Positions 7,363 to 14,797 of a stretch of DNA of 20,000 nt are shown here, in pieces. The notes beneath the pieces were generated by a model, which worked only from the letters and a program-made list of their open reading frames with translations, searched no databases and was not told where the DNA came from. This DNA is from Paulinella micropora (taxonomy: Eukaryota > Cercozoa > Imbricatea > Euglyphida > Paulinellidae), in NCBI GenBank assembly GCA_019918135.1, contig WBZZ01006376.1, positions 12,501 through 32,500 on the forward strand, given 5' to 3'. Each line of letters begins with the position of its first letter. The stretch's first letter is position 1. The position numbers were made by a program, and so were the translations under genes.

Positions 7363-7616
7363 TAACATTCGTATAAGTATATTTTATACCACGAACTGTC
7401 GCCAGCACAGATTAGCGGAATAGTTTCATCAAAGCTACGACACATATTATTTCCGTTATTTATGAAAACACATTTAAATTTGGTTTCTATTCCCTTTTGG
7501 ATACAATAAAGACAACTTTCATTTTTTTTATCGCTGACCCGTGAATAGAAATCACAGGCAGTCCGAGCGGAAATATTAATTAATAAAAAGTTTATGAGCA
7601 TTAGTATAGGAGACAT
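7362..7616 (-). CDS. Small Cys-rich putative secreted protein
   Basis: 84 aa from ATG 7616, or 79 aa from an internal ATG at 7601. The N-terminus is hydrophobic (MLINFLLINISA), resembling a signal peptide, followed by seven cysteines including CLYC. No family recognised. It is the only open frame filling 7370-7590, but its start overlaps the start region of the opposite-strand gene at 7615, so both cannot have ordinary separate promoters. The coding claim is moderate. The stop abuts palindromic copy A. Confidence 0.4.
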   Translation of the reverse strand: MSPILMLINFLLINISARTACDFYSRVSDKKNESCLYCIQKGIETKFKCVFINNGNNMCRSFDETIPLICAGDSSWYKIYLYEC

Positions 7617-7977
7617 GACTGACTATAAATATCAGCGGATTATTTTTCTAAGTAATGATTTTGCTGGAGGTAGCAAGACATTTGACAAAAACATTCAAAT
7701 GAACTTTACACCAACCAGAATGAATGTTAAGTTTATCCACTATTATAATGACTTGACTGAGACGAAAACAAAAATCCTTTATATGGACCGCATTGGAATT
7801 ATTGGCACATTCGCAGACAGCACCACGGCAAACATTTCCAATCTCGGCTATAATCTTGGAAATATCGGATGGACCGACGGCCAATACAGTTTTAGAGTAC
7901 TTAAAACAGACAGCGGTAATATTGAGACTGACCAACTAGCTGGAAGAATTGTTATTTGTTTGGAATTTCTTGGCTGA
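7615..7977 (+). CDS. Small beta-rich hypothetical protein of the morphogenesis block
   Basis: 120 aa if started at ATG 7615; a longer start at 7594 exists. I prefer 7615 because AGTATAGGAGAC, resembling the promoter words of neighbouring genes, lies directly before it and would be inside the longer form. The sequence is rich in alternating hydrophobic/polar segments (KFIHYYND, KILYMDRIGIIG, RIVICLEF), suggesting a compact beta-sheet fold, possibly a small virion protein. No motif is recognised. It ends in TGA 17 bases before the ATPase ATG. Confidence 0.6.
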   Translation: MTDYKYQRIIFLSNDFAGGSKTFDKNIQMNFTPTRMNVKFIHYYNDLTETKTKILYMDRIGIIGTFADSTTANISNLGYNLGNIGWTDGQYSFRVLKTDSGNIETDQLAGRIVICLEFLG

Positions 7978-7993
7978 CGAAAATATAGCGACG

Positions 7994-8293
7994 ATGGAAA
8001 AGATTAATGATATTAAAGTTAAACCAGTTAAGCAAAACGGAGATGGCGACAAGTTGGCAAAAGGATATAAACTATTTGACGAACCGTATGCCAATATATT
8101 TCTTCTCGCTCGCAAGAAGAGTGGCAAGACGACAGCACTGTTCGAAATCCTGAAACGAACGACTGACAAAAAAACGAGGATTGTTATTATAGCCAGCACG
8201 ATACACAAGGACCACATCTACAAAGAAATGGTTAAGCACTTCAAGAAGAAGGGAAACCCGATGGCGATATATACATATTTGAAAGCGGACTGA
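7994..8293 (+). CDS. A32/FtsK-like genome-packaging ATPase, N-terminal part
   Basis: Starts at ATG 7994, after AAATATAG (7981-7988). The upstream open codons lack an ATG. It contains the phosphate-binding loop NIFLLARKKSGKTTALF (Walker A variant with SGKTT) at about residues 34-50, then the strand RIVIIASTIHKD. The frame ends at TGA 8291-8293, but the same frame continues open to 8821 with the Walker B motif, so this is one gene interrupted by an in-frame stop. Known Polinton/PLV packaging ATPases contain both motifs in one chain and drive DNA into the capsid. The upstream half alone would not hydrolyse ATP. Confidence 0.75.
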   Translation: MEKINDIKVKPVKQNGDGDKLAKGYKLFDEPYANIFLLARKKSGKTTALFEILKRTTDKKTRIVIIASTIHKDHIYKEMVKHFKKKGNPMAIYTYLKAD

Positions 8294-8821
8294 TACAGTG
8301 TAATCGATTACGAGTTAGACAAGCTCAACAAGCCGGACGAGGAACAAGAAGAAGGCGAAATCGTTCAAGATGGGAAGGAGGAAGTAGAAAAGCCAAAGTT
8401 TCTTTATTTCGGAAAAGAGGAAAAGCAGGGGCGAGCCCCCGCACCCCCCGCAGAAAGGCCGAGTAAATACATTACACCAGAAGTCGTGTTCGTCTTAGAT
8501 GACCTCGGCTCTGGTTTAAGGGATAAGTCTGTGAGCGACCTGTTGAAAAAAAACAGGCACTACAAGTCAAAAGTGATTATGAGCTCGCAGTATCTTAACG
8601 ACTTACGTCCCGAAGCGATTAAACAGCTGGACTACCTTCTTATTTTTCCGGGACAGAGTGTAGATAAAATAGAGCTAGTGTATAAACATCTAGACCTCGG
8701 CTACGACCTCGACTACTTCATTGAAAAATATCACGAGGCGACGAAAGAGAGGTTTAACTTTTTATATGTGGATGCGGTATCGGACGAACTACGGCAAAAT
8801 TTTAACTATCGCTTGCGATAG
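8294..8821 (+). CDS. Packaging ATPase, C-terminal part after in-frame TGA
   Basis: The same reading frame as 7994-8293, without a start codon near its beginning. It opens with a Glu/Lys-rich linker, then a short Gly/Pro/Ala segment encoded by a truncated palindromic element (8425-8450), then Walker B VVFVLDDLGSG (about 8485-8517). A segment VIMSSQYLNDL follows, matching the sensor-like strand of A32 ATPases (a polar Ser-Gln end), and then a helical C-terminus. It ends NYRLR-TAG inside a perfect hairpin. Whether the TGA is a true nonsense mutation or an assembly error cannot be told from this sequence. Confidence 0.7.
   Translation, partial: YSVIDYELDKLNKPDEEQEEGEIVQDGKEEVEKPKFLYFGKEEKQGRAPAPPAERPSKYITPEVVFVLDDLGSGLRDKSVSDLLKKNRHYKSKVIMSSQYLNDLRPEAIKQLDYLLIFPGQSVDKIELVYKHLDLGYDLDYFIEKYHEATKERFNFLYVDAVSDELRQNFNYRLR
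8425..8450. repeat. Truncated palindromic element inside the ATPase gene, copy D
   Basis: GCAGGGGC-GA-GCCCCCGC followed by ACCCCCCGC matches the left part of copy C in PolB (GCAGGGG, loop, CCCCCGCACCCCC). It lacks the second and third hairpins. It is read in frame between the Walker A and Walker B parts of the ATPase, adding a Gly/Arg/Ala/Pro-rich stretch in a linker that is already low in complexity. Confidence 0.55.
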
Positions 8822-8843
8822 TCAATTGTCCCGCTTGCGGGAC
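8805..8843. terminator. Two tandem hairpins at the ATPase 3' end
   Basis: ACTATCGC-TT-GCGATAGT (8805-8822, perfect 8-bp stem that contains the TAG stop codon) is followed after five bases by GTCCCGC-TT-GCGGGAC (8828-8843, perfect 7-bp stem). Both have the same GC-TT-GC apex as the third hairpin of copies A and C. Their position right at the gene end suggests a transcript 3' end or polyadenylation signal, like the hairpin rule in mimivirus. This is inference. Confidence 0.6.
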
Positions 8844-8880
8844 TAATTTCAACAAACGATTTTTATGAATTTATTATTAA

Positions 8881-8903
8881 TTATTTTTTTTCTATATATT
8901 ATA
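8881..8903 (+). promoter_or_regulatory. Promoter of the core-protein gene
   Basis: A T tract (TTATTTTTTTTC) runs directly into TATATATTATA and then the ATG at 8904. It is the tightest example of the T-tract plus TATA-like motif found before several genes of this element. Confidence 0.55.
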
Positions 8904-9224
8904 ATGGTCGTCAAAACAACAAGGGTTGAAGTCATTCCAACAGTCGGAAAAATAACAAGAAACTCAAACACAATGGCGGGCGGAAAAAAGAAAACTGGTC
9001 GCAAGAAACAAAAGGGTTCTGGGCAGAAGGGAGGTAAAATAAACTGGGAAAAGGTTGGCAATACATTTAGGAATATTAATAACTATTTGAAAAAAGACAA
9101 AACAATCTCTCGCTTCGCTGGAGCTTTGGATAGAGTTGGCGTTCCTTATGCTGGCAAAGTTCAAAAGGTTGCGAGCGATATGGGATACGGTAAACAACGC
9201 GGTCGTGGAGCACTTAAATTTTAA
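8904..9224 (+). CDS. Basic Gly/Lys-rich putative core (DNA-condensing) protein
   Basis: 106 aa from ATG 8904. A longer frame from ATG 8865 adds a hydrophobic stretch, but those codons are the T-rich promoter, so I reject that start. Residues about 23-45 are Lys/Gly/Arg-rich (AGGKKKTGRKKQKG). They are followed by a helical segment and a GVPYAGKVQKVASDMGYG motif, ending in a basic Gly/Arg tail. The composition and the position between ATPase and protease fit a virion core protein analogous to adenoviral basic proteins. The maturation protease next door would be expected to cut such proteins. No enzymatic motif is present. Confidence 0.6.
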   Translation: MVVKTTRVEVIPTVGKITRNSNTMAGGKKKTGRKKQKGSGQKGGKINWEKVGNTFRNINNYLKKDKTISRFAGALDRVGVPYAGKVQKVASDMGYGKQRGRGALKF

Positions 9225-9253
9225 ACCCCACAGATAATATTAAACAAAACTTT

Positions 9254-9280
9254 TTATTATTTTTTTACATTAATATATAG
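9254..9280 (+). promoter_or_regulatory. Promoter of the protease gene
   Basis: A TTATTATTTTTTTACAT tract is followed by TAATATATAG, 21 bases before the ATG at 9302. Same order of T tract then AATATA word as before the capsid genes. Confidence 0.5.
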
Positions 9281-9301
9281 AAACCCAAAGAGAGGTGGCG
9301 T

Positions 9302-10873
9302 ATGAGGACCAAAAAGAAAACTAAGCAACGGCCGCCGAGGATATACAGAACGAAAGATGGACGGCCATATATCAAAGTAAAAGGCAAACGAGCATATCTT
9401 AACTTTGGAAGTAAGACAAATGACTTATCAACGCTTCAAATTGTTAAGCTGTTTATGAAATACTTGAATAAAACAAAATCGAAGAAACCGTGGACGAACC
9501 ATAAAGACAAGAAAAAAGTTCAAAGTCTGTCGGAGATTGAACAGAACACAAGAATGGCTATTCAAGACCACTTAGATAAACTCAAGCAGGAGAAATATGA
9601 AAAGATAGAAGCCATAGACAAGAAAGAGAAAGCGGACATTGAAGAAAAAGACCAGGAAAGGAAGAGGCAACACCGCAAAGAAATGGCCGACATACAAGAA
9701 CGACAGGGCGAGAAGGATCGAGAACTCAGGAAAGAGCAACTACTTATTGATGAATTACGGAGAACTAAGCAAGGACTATTAACAGCTCCTATCGAAGAAA
9801 AAACTCCAAAAAAACATACTCCAAAATCATCTCCAAGCGGAATAACTGATATAACTGATGAAGTAAACAAGCAAGCAAAAGATTTGAAAGATGAAAAGAG
9901 AAAAAGAATTATTGATGCTATGTTTACAGAGGGTATGAGATTACAACGAAAAAATACTGGAAAACCTAAACATAACGCCATAGTATCCAGTCTCATAAAA
10001 GCAGGCGTTGATATTAAAATTGTAAAACCAAAAGGCAAAAAGAAAAATTATTCCGAGACATTGAAACAATGGTTGTACACTCAAAAATTTACAGAAAAAA
10101 TAACTTCTCCTGATGAAGGCTGGAACACAGTCGATAAACTTGTAAAAGAAAAGAAAACACCACAGACAAAACATCCACCATTACCGCTACCACCACCCCC
10201 CGATGAGAAGACCCCTAATTCACCCGAGGCTAAACAGCTGATATTTGAACTAACACAGGGGCAAGCACCACCCCCATACCAACAACAAGCACCCGAACAA
10301 CAACAAGCACCAGACCAACAACAAGCACCGCCCGACCAACAACAAGACCAACCACCACCCGACACTTCGCAAGATGGAACAGGAAGAGGGTTGATGACGG
10401 ACGAAATAAATGATATTATGAAAAAACATAAGTGGTTTCTCGGCACAGTTCCCAGCGACCAGCTCGACACTTTGAACCCCGGAAGCAGAAAGCGATACGG
10501 CTTCATAATGAACTTAGACCGCCATAATCAAGGAGGCTCACACTGGATAGCAGTTTGGATTTCTCTGAATGGAGACAGAGCTGTTGAAGTTTATGACCCA
10601 CTTGCCGAATATGAGCCGACTGAACTTTTCCAGCAACAAATGAAACAGCTGTTAGATAAAAGTCGTCCTGATAGTTATTTATTAATGAAGGTTAATCAAG
10701 TAAAACAACAGAGCGACACCTCAGATACCTGCGGATGGCACAGTATGCGGTTCCTTTTAGAGCGGGCAAAAGGAACCCGTTTTAAATTTGCCAGCGGATG
10801 GACTGATTTGAAGGAGAAGGAGGCGGAGGAATTGAAATCACAGAATGGGTATGGTTTTGATACTTTTATTTAG
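9302..10873 (+). CDS. Adenain-like (C5/Ulp1-type) cysteine protease with long N-terminal region
   Basis: 523 aa. Residues 1-60 are very basic with a YIKVKGKRAYLNFG segment. Residues about 90-155 form a Glu/Lys/Arg coiled coil. About 185-285 is a helical Lys-rich domain. About 293-365 is a Pro/Gln-rich linker with QQQAP repeats. The protease domain covers about 368-510: SHWIAVW gives catalytic His414, VYDPLA gives Asp432, and QQSDTSDTCGWHSMRFL gives the Gln region and Cys477. This His-Asp-Gln-Cys order is that of adenovirus-type proteases, which mature virions of Polintons, PLVs and virophages. Adenain itself is only about 200 aa, so more than 350 residues here are extra; they may target the protease to DNA or scaffold. 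The gene lies between core protein and minor capsid, in the expected morphogenesis block. Confidence 0.8.
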   Translation: MRTKKKTKQRPPRIYRTKDGRPYIKVKGKRAYLNFGSKTNDLSTLQIVKLFMKYLNKTKSKKPWTNHKDKKKVQSLSEIEQNTRMAIQDHLDKLKQEKYEKIEAIDKKEKADIEEKDQERKRQHRKEMADIQERQGEKDRELRKEQLLIDELRRTKQGLLTAPIEEKTPKKHTPKSSPSGITDITDEVNKQAKDLKDEKRKRIIDAMFTEGMRLQRKNTGKPKHNAIVSSLIKAGVDIKIVKPKGKKKNYSETLKQWLYTQKFTEKITSPDEGWNTVDKLVKEKKTPQTKHPPLPLPPPPDEKTPNSPEAKQLIFELTQGQAPPPYQQQAPEQQQAPDQQQAPPDQQQDQPPPDTSQDGTGRGLMTDEINDIMKKHKWFLGTVPSDQLDTLNPGSRKRYGFIMNLDRHNQGGSHWIAVWISLNGDRAVEVYDPLAEYEPTELFQQQMKQLLDKSRPDSYLLMKVNQVKQQSDTSDTCGWHSMRFLLERAKGTRFKFASGWTDLKEKEAEELKSQNGYGFDTFI

Positions 10874-10902
10874 CCCCTCCGTTGTGGTAATTAAAATAAA
10901 AA

Positions 10903-10978
10903 ATATATTTTCCTATATATACGAACCTTTTGAAAAAGCTTCACCAAAAACAGGAGGTGCGGAGGCGAAGTCTCTGCG
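10903..10978 (+). promoter_or_regulatory. Promoter and leader of the minor capsid gene
   Basis: TATATTTTCCTATATATACG (10903-10922) is followed by a leader with CTTTTGAAAAAGC (10927-10939), running into GCTTCACCAAAA (10938-10949). The first word recurs exactly before the major capsid gene (11834-11846) and the second before the integrase fragment (2829-2840, minus strand). Confidence 0.55.
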
Positions 10979-11791
10979 ATGGAGTATAAGGGCGGGCGAA
11001 GTAGTGGCATCTATTACATAAACAGTAAAAACAGGATAAACGGCACAGATAGCGATTTTACACACTCTTTGGATTTAAGAGGGCTGGACAACCCGACACA
11101 TTGTAAAATTTTACATATCTATGTGCCGAAGTCGTATTACTCTGTGGCAAGTCCTTACAACACTTTTACTCTGAGTGAGAACGGCAACGAGGCGGTCATT
11201 ACGATACCCGAGGGCAACTATACAATGAACAACTTAAAAAATAAGCTAGCCGAAGTGCTAACCGCGGAAAGTCCAAACAACTACGTGTACACGATAACAA
11301 GCAACAATACCAACACTGACCCCGAAGATGGTAAGTTATTGTTTACTGTGGCAGACAACGGCGGAATTCAACCGCGGTTTGTGTTTGATGACGAAACTCG
11401 TATTCACGAAATTATGGGGTTTGAACGGTCCTCTACTTACTTCTTCGCTAATGATATCATCAAGTCTCCAAACGTCATCATCTTGACAGGCGAAAAAACC
11501 TTGTATCTACAGTCGGACCTGATCGGCGAAGGCGATAACCACGTGCTCCAAGAAATATACACAGCGAATGAAATCCCGTTCGGCTCTGTTATCTACGACG
11601 GAAGCGGGTCGGAGTATGGTAAAAGGCTGTCCGCCAATTCAAACAATGTATTTCGGTTTTACTTAACTGACGAAAACGACCAACCAATAAACCTTAACGG
11701 GCTCGGCATTGTAATGACTTTGTTGATTTACCGTGAGACGAATTATTTTAATTTATTTTCATCATTTTTTAATTTGTTGAAATCTCGGTAA
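10979..11791 (+). CDS. Minor capsid (penton-type) protein
   Basis: 270 aa. The N-terminal SGIYYINSKNRINGTDSDFTHSL region, the VPKSYYSVASPYNTFTLSE segment, IPEGNYTMNNLKNKLAEVL, and the end NLNGLGIVMTLLIY are the recurrent signatures of the penton/minor capsid proteins of PLVs, virophages and related viruses, where the protein forms the capsid vertices from a jelly-roll fold. Position directly before the major capsid gene is the usual order. The last 15 residues are hydrophobic/aromatic. Recognition is from pattern memory, not a search. Confidence 0.75.
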   Translation: MEYKGGRSSGIYYINSKNRINGTDSDFTHSLDLRGLDNPTHCKILHIYVPKSYYSVASPYNTFTLSENGNEAVITIPEGNYTMNNLKNKLAEVLTAESPNNYVYTITSNNTNTDPEDGKLLFTVADNGGIQPRFVFDDETRIHEIMGFERSSTYFFANDIIKSPNVIILTGEKTLYLQSDLIGEGDNHVLQEIYTANEIPFGSVIYDGSGSEYGKRLSANSNNVFRFYLTDENDQPINLNGLGIVMTLLIYRETNYFNLFSSFFNLLKSR

Positions 11792-11800
11792 TTTATAATT

Positions 11801-11858
11801 ATTTATTTTTTTTCTATTTACAAGATATAGAGTCTTTTGAAAAAGCACTTACAAAAAA
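11801..11858 (+). promoter_or_regulatory. Promoter and leader of the major capsid gene
   Basis: A T tract (ATTTATTTTTTTTCTATTTA) is followed by CAAGATATAGAG and a leader with CTTTTGAAAAAGC (11834-11846), identical to the minor capsid leader. The start codon follows an A run. CTTTT-GA-AAAAG is an inverted repeat. Confidence 0.55.
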
Positions 11859-13457
11859 ATGCCTGTCCAATATGGAGGAGAACTTACACACAGCCAAAGC
11901 GAGCTCATTCGCGGCAAGTATTCGCTTAATAAACTTACTGCCCGCGAAAGTCTTGCGACTGTGCCGATTACAACCGTGGGGGGAATTGAGTCAACTTTTG
12001 AAATTCCTACTCGTCCTTTGAACCTTGCGAGGTCTGTGTTGCGATTTACTTACACGCCCGATAGTAGCGGTGGTGGACGGTATAACAAAATTCCGATGGA
12101 TTGTCTGGCGATGATTAAGACAATTGAACTGCGAAGCCGAAGCGGACAGTATCTGTGTAATCTTCAAAATGTTGGAAATTACACTAAGATGATTTGGAAG
12201 CCTGAGATTTCCTATGAAAGATTTATGGCTTTGGAAAACCACGGGTCAGGGTCTGGTTATGGTTCTTTGCTTCAAAAGTGTAATGCCCCAACTACTGTCG
12301 CCATTCCTTCTACTGGTTATGATGATTTGTATGCTTTAAGTAATACCATCGCAGCAGTTGGAAATGTTACCGCACACACTGCTATCGCAACAGCAGGTGG
12401 AAATACTTATACTGATGCTGTCGTTAACGCCGCAATTACCGACCTTGAAGGAAAAATTAACACTGTCAAAGATAACCTTCGTGCTTTGACTACTACATTG
12501 AAGGGAGAGGTTAAGAATACCTTTCAACAGCCTTCTATCACAGCCCGCCGTCATGATGATGCTCTTATTGCGAATGGAACTGGTGCTGCTAGCTTCGTCG
12601 ATGTTGCTTATGAGGAGGCGAAGTATTTTGAAGGCGGGACTGCTGATGCGAAAGAACCCGCTATTAATGTTTCTATTCCACTAGGTATGATTTTTGGAAC
12701 CATTTTTGAAATTGATAAGACTATCGGCTTTAATGAAATTCTTGATTTGCGAATTGTGTGGGAGGGAACCAGCAAGACATTCTTTAATGGAAGTGATGCC
12801 CTTAGTGTTGGAGCAGGAGCAACGATGGCAGCGCAAGCCGCAAATATTACTAACCTTAACTTATTTCTTGCTGTTGAAACCGACCCGAATGTTATCGTGG
12901 GTGTTCAGCAAAAGATTGCGGGTGAAGGATTTTCGTTCAAGACTGAATACCCGATTTCGTGGAAAACCAATCTTCCAGCTGGCAGTCAGTCATTTGTTTT
13001 GAAGATGAACCGCTCTCAGGGTGAGAGAATTCGCCGAATTTACACTAGCGGGTTTAATAATACCGAAAGTTCAAATACAGCATTTGATTGCGATAACCGA
13101 GCACAGGCTAAGATTACTTCTTATTACACTACTTTGGATAGTAATAGAATTCAGCAGTTTGATATCACTTGCTCCCGCGATGAAGACTATATGCTTTTGA
13201 AGGAAAAACTTAAGGGGTCTGCCGTTTTGAATACTAATGTGTATAAGTATAACTGGTTCCATGTTGATTTCTGGGACCACAACCGCCCGCTTTATGACAA
13301 GAGAGAAGAAGAGGGGTATGAAGTGTCGGGTCTGTCTTTGGACACTGAACGGCGGTATGAATGGAGCGCGAATGGGGCGGCGCAATTGAATTATTATACT
13401 TACGCTATTCTTCAGAGAACCATTGTCGTTAAGGGAATTGAAATTATGATGAGTTAA
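11859..13457 (+). CDS. Major capsid protein (double jelly roll)
   Basis: 532 aa. The N-terminal part has TFEIPTRPLNLARSVLRFTYTP, MIKTIELRSRSGQYLCNLQNV and NYTKMIWKPE, a run of segments I recognise from Polinton-like virus major capsid proteins. The second half has VDFWDHNRPLYD and a C-terminal NYYTYAILQRTIVVKG segment typical of the last strands of the second jelly roll. Six copies' worth of jelly rolls per trimer build the icosahedral shell in this class. Length is in the usual range. It has its own promoter and leader and sits between the minor capsid gene and the second attachment-protein gene. No breaks. Confidence 0.8.
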   Translation: MPVQYGGELTHSQSELIRGKYSLNKLTARESLATVPITTVGGIESTFEIPTRPLNLARSVLRFTYTPDSSGGGRYNKIPMDCLAMIKTIELRSRSGQYLCNLQNVGNYTKMIWKPEISYERFMALENHGSGSGYGSLLQKCNAPTTVAIPSTGYDDLYALSNTIAAVGNVTAHTAIATAGGNTYTDAVVNAAITDLEGKINTVKDNLRALTTTLKGEVKNTFQQPSITARRHDDALIANGTGAASFVDVAYEEAKYFEGGTADAKEPAINVSIPLGMIFGTIFEIDKTIGFNEILDLRIVWEGTSKTFFNGSDALSVGAGATMAAQAANITNLNLFLAVETDPNVIVGVQQKIAGEGFSFKTEYPISWKTNLPAGSQSFVLKMNRSQGERIRRIYTSGFNNTESSNTAFDCDNRAQAKITSYYTTLDSNRIQQFDITCSRDEDYMLLKEKLKGSAVLNTNVYKYNWFHVDFWDHNRPLYDKREEEGYEVSGLSLDTERRYEWSANGAAQLNYYTYAILQRTIVVKGIEIMMS

Positions 13458-13480
13458 GGTTTTTAATTTTGATAGATTAT

Positions 13481-13506
13481 TTATTTTTTTCTTACAATAA
13501 TATACG
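13481..13506 (+). promoter_or_regulatory. Promoter of the second attachment-protein gene
   Basis: TTATTTTTTTCTTACA is followed by ATAATATACG and immediately by the ATG at 13507. Matches the T-tract plus AATATA arrangement of the other late-type genes. Confidence 0.5.
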
Positions 13507-14754
13507 ATGTCCTCTCATCAGAGAAATTTGATAGCTCAAAATCCGGACGGAGACTTTATAAACCTAAAGGTCGGGTATGACGGACACGTTGAAACTAATA
13601 ATATGAAAACCGCTTTCGGCGAAGCATTAACTAGTCAATTAACGCCCGTTGTTCAGGAGATTTTCCCATGTACCATTAATACGCGAATATGGACGAAGAC
13701 CGAAACGAAATCCACAGTTTCATTTTCAAGCAATATGGCGGAGTTGAAGACACAAGCAGACGCGACGAGTAGTGCGGAGTTGGTAAGCAAAAAAAGAATT
13801 AAATACAGAACTGGCATGGGCGTCCTTACTCGTTTCACAGCTCTATGGAATACAGACGAGACTAAGGACTACTATTCATTTATCGGGATAGGAGATAGTG
13901 GATTAAATGATGGCTTCTATTTCTACAAAAGTTATAATCAAGGAATGAATATTCTTCATTGTAAAGGAGGTGCTAGCTACCGCTATAATCAAGCAGCCTG
14001 GGATGACCCGTGCGATGGAAGCGCGGCTATGCCTGTTATCGACTTCACTAAAGGAAATGTATTTCAGATTTCGTTTCAGTATTTGGGATTTGGCGCTATA
14101 CGATTTTATATTGAGAACCCTTCCACTGGAGAATTTCAGCTAATCCACACTTTAAGATATGCTAATTCTAATTTAGGTGTGAGCCTGCGAAACACTTCAT
14201 TACCATTTTCTGCTGTTATGAGAAATGATAACGACACGGGAATTCAAACATTAAAAACCGCGAGTGTTAGTATGTTTATTGAAGGGGCTAACAATATAAA
14301 CACGAGTATAACGAACGAAGTTGAAGGAACCAAGGCTGCGACTGCCACAGAAGGTCCTGTATTCAGTATTAGAAATAAAGCAGTGTTTGATAGTGCTGGT
14401 GCTAACATAACCAACTATTCAACCGTGTATCCTACATTGATAAGTATCACGAACGAGGATAGCAAAACAATTATCGCAAAATTAGTATTAAATGGAACAT
14501 TAACAGGAGCGGGTTTTGCTGATGTTGATACCAAATATTCTATTGTAGATATGGACTCAAAAGCATCCGCCATCGCTGGGGGAACTACCCTTCTCAAGCT
14601 TTATATTACGAGCGGGTCAAGCCAGATACTCAACCTTAGAAATTACGATATTCAATTGTCGCCGAGTGATATTCTATCATTTACACAAAAAACACTTTCT
14701 GGAGCTGGTGGCGGAAATGTTAATGTTATAGTTAATTTTATTGAAGATCAATAG
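13507..14754 (+). CDS. Putative virion attachment / surface structural protein
   Basis: 415 aa. The central part carries SKKRIKYRTGMGVLTRFTAL, IGIGDSGLNDGFYFY, the segment GNVFQISFQYLGFGAIRFYI and ENPSTGEFQLIHTLRYAN, a conserved pattern I recall from structural proteins of tailed phages and eukaryotic DNA viruses with a lectin/jelly-roll-like character. The C-terminal third has repeats of beta-strand-like segments. Its place after the major capsid gene and its late-type promoter support a virion role. Receptor binding is inference. It would be the second attachment protein beside the S74 fibre. Confidence 0.65.
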   Translation: MSSHQRNLIAQNPDGDFINLKVGYDGHVETNNMKTAFGEALTSQLTPVVQEIFPCTINTRIWTKTETKSTVSFSSNMAELKTQADATSSAELVSKKRIKYRTGMGVLTRFTALWNTDETKDYYSFIGIGDSGLNDGFYFYKSYNQGMNILHCKGGASYRYNQAAWDDPCDGSAAMPVIDFTKGNVFQISFQYLGFGAIRFYIENPSTGEFQLIHTLRYANSNLGVSLRNTSLPFSAVMRNDNDTGIQTLKTASVSMFIEGANNINTSITNEVEGTKAATATEGPVFSIRNKAVFDSAGANITNYSTVYPTLISITNEDSKTIIAKLVLNGTLTGAGFADVDTKYSIVDMDSKASAIAGGTTLLKLYITSGSSQILNLRNYDIQLSPSDILSFTQKTLSGAGGGNVNVIVNFIEDQ

Positions 14755-14797
14755 TAGGGTTCTTCGTCATCAGAGTGAAAAAAATAAAAGTTAAAGA

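Noticed and set aside
7159..7368. Minus-strand frame containing a VGASPYNP segment also present in PolB
   Set aside because: The shared peptide comes from palindromic copies A and C; the rest is antisense to the membrane-protein gene.
8291..8293. TGA recoded as an amino acid
   Set aside because: The two ExoX-C paralogues end at the same position with TAA and TGA, showing TGA acts as a stop; no other in-frame TGA needs recoding.
8865..8903. Longer start of the core protein with a hydrophobic, signal-like N-terminus
   Set aside because: These codons are the T tract and TATA-like promoter motif; the ATG at 8904 directly follows the promoter, as in other genes.
9562..10506. Ser/Phe/Cys-rich minus-strand frames under the protease gene
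   Set aside because: Mirror images of Lys/Glu coiled-coil and Gln/Pro codons; no motif of their own.
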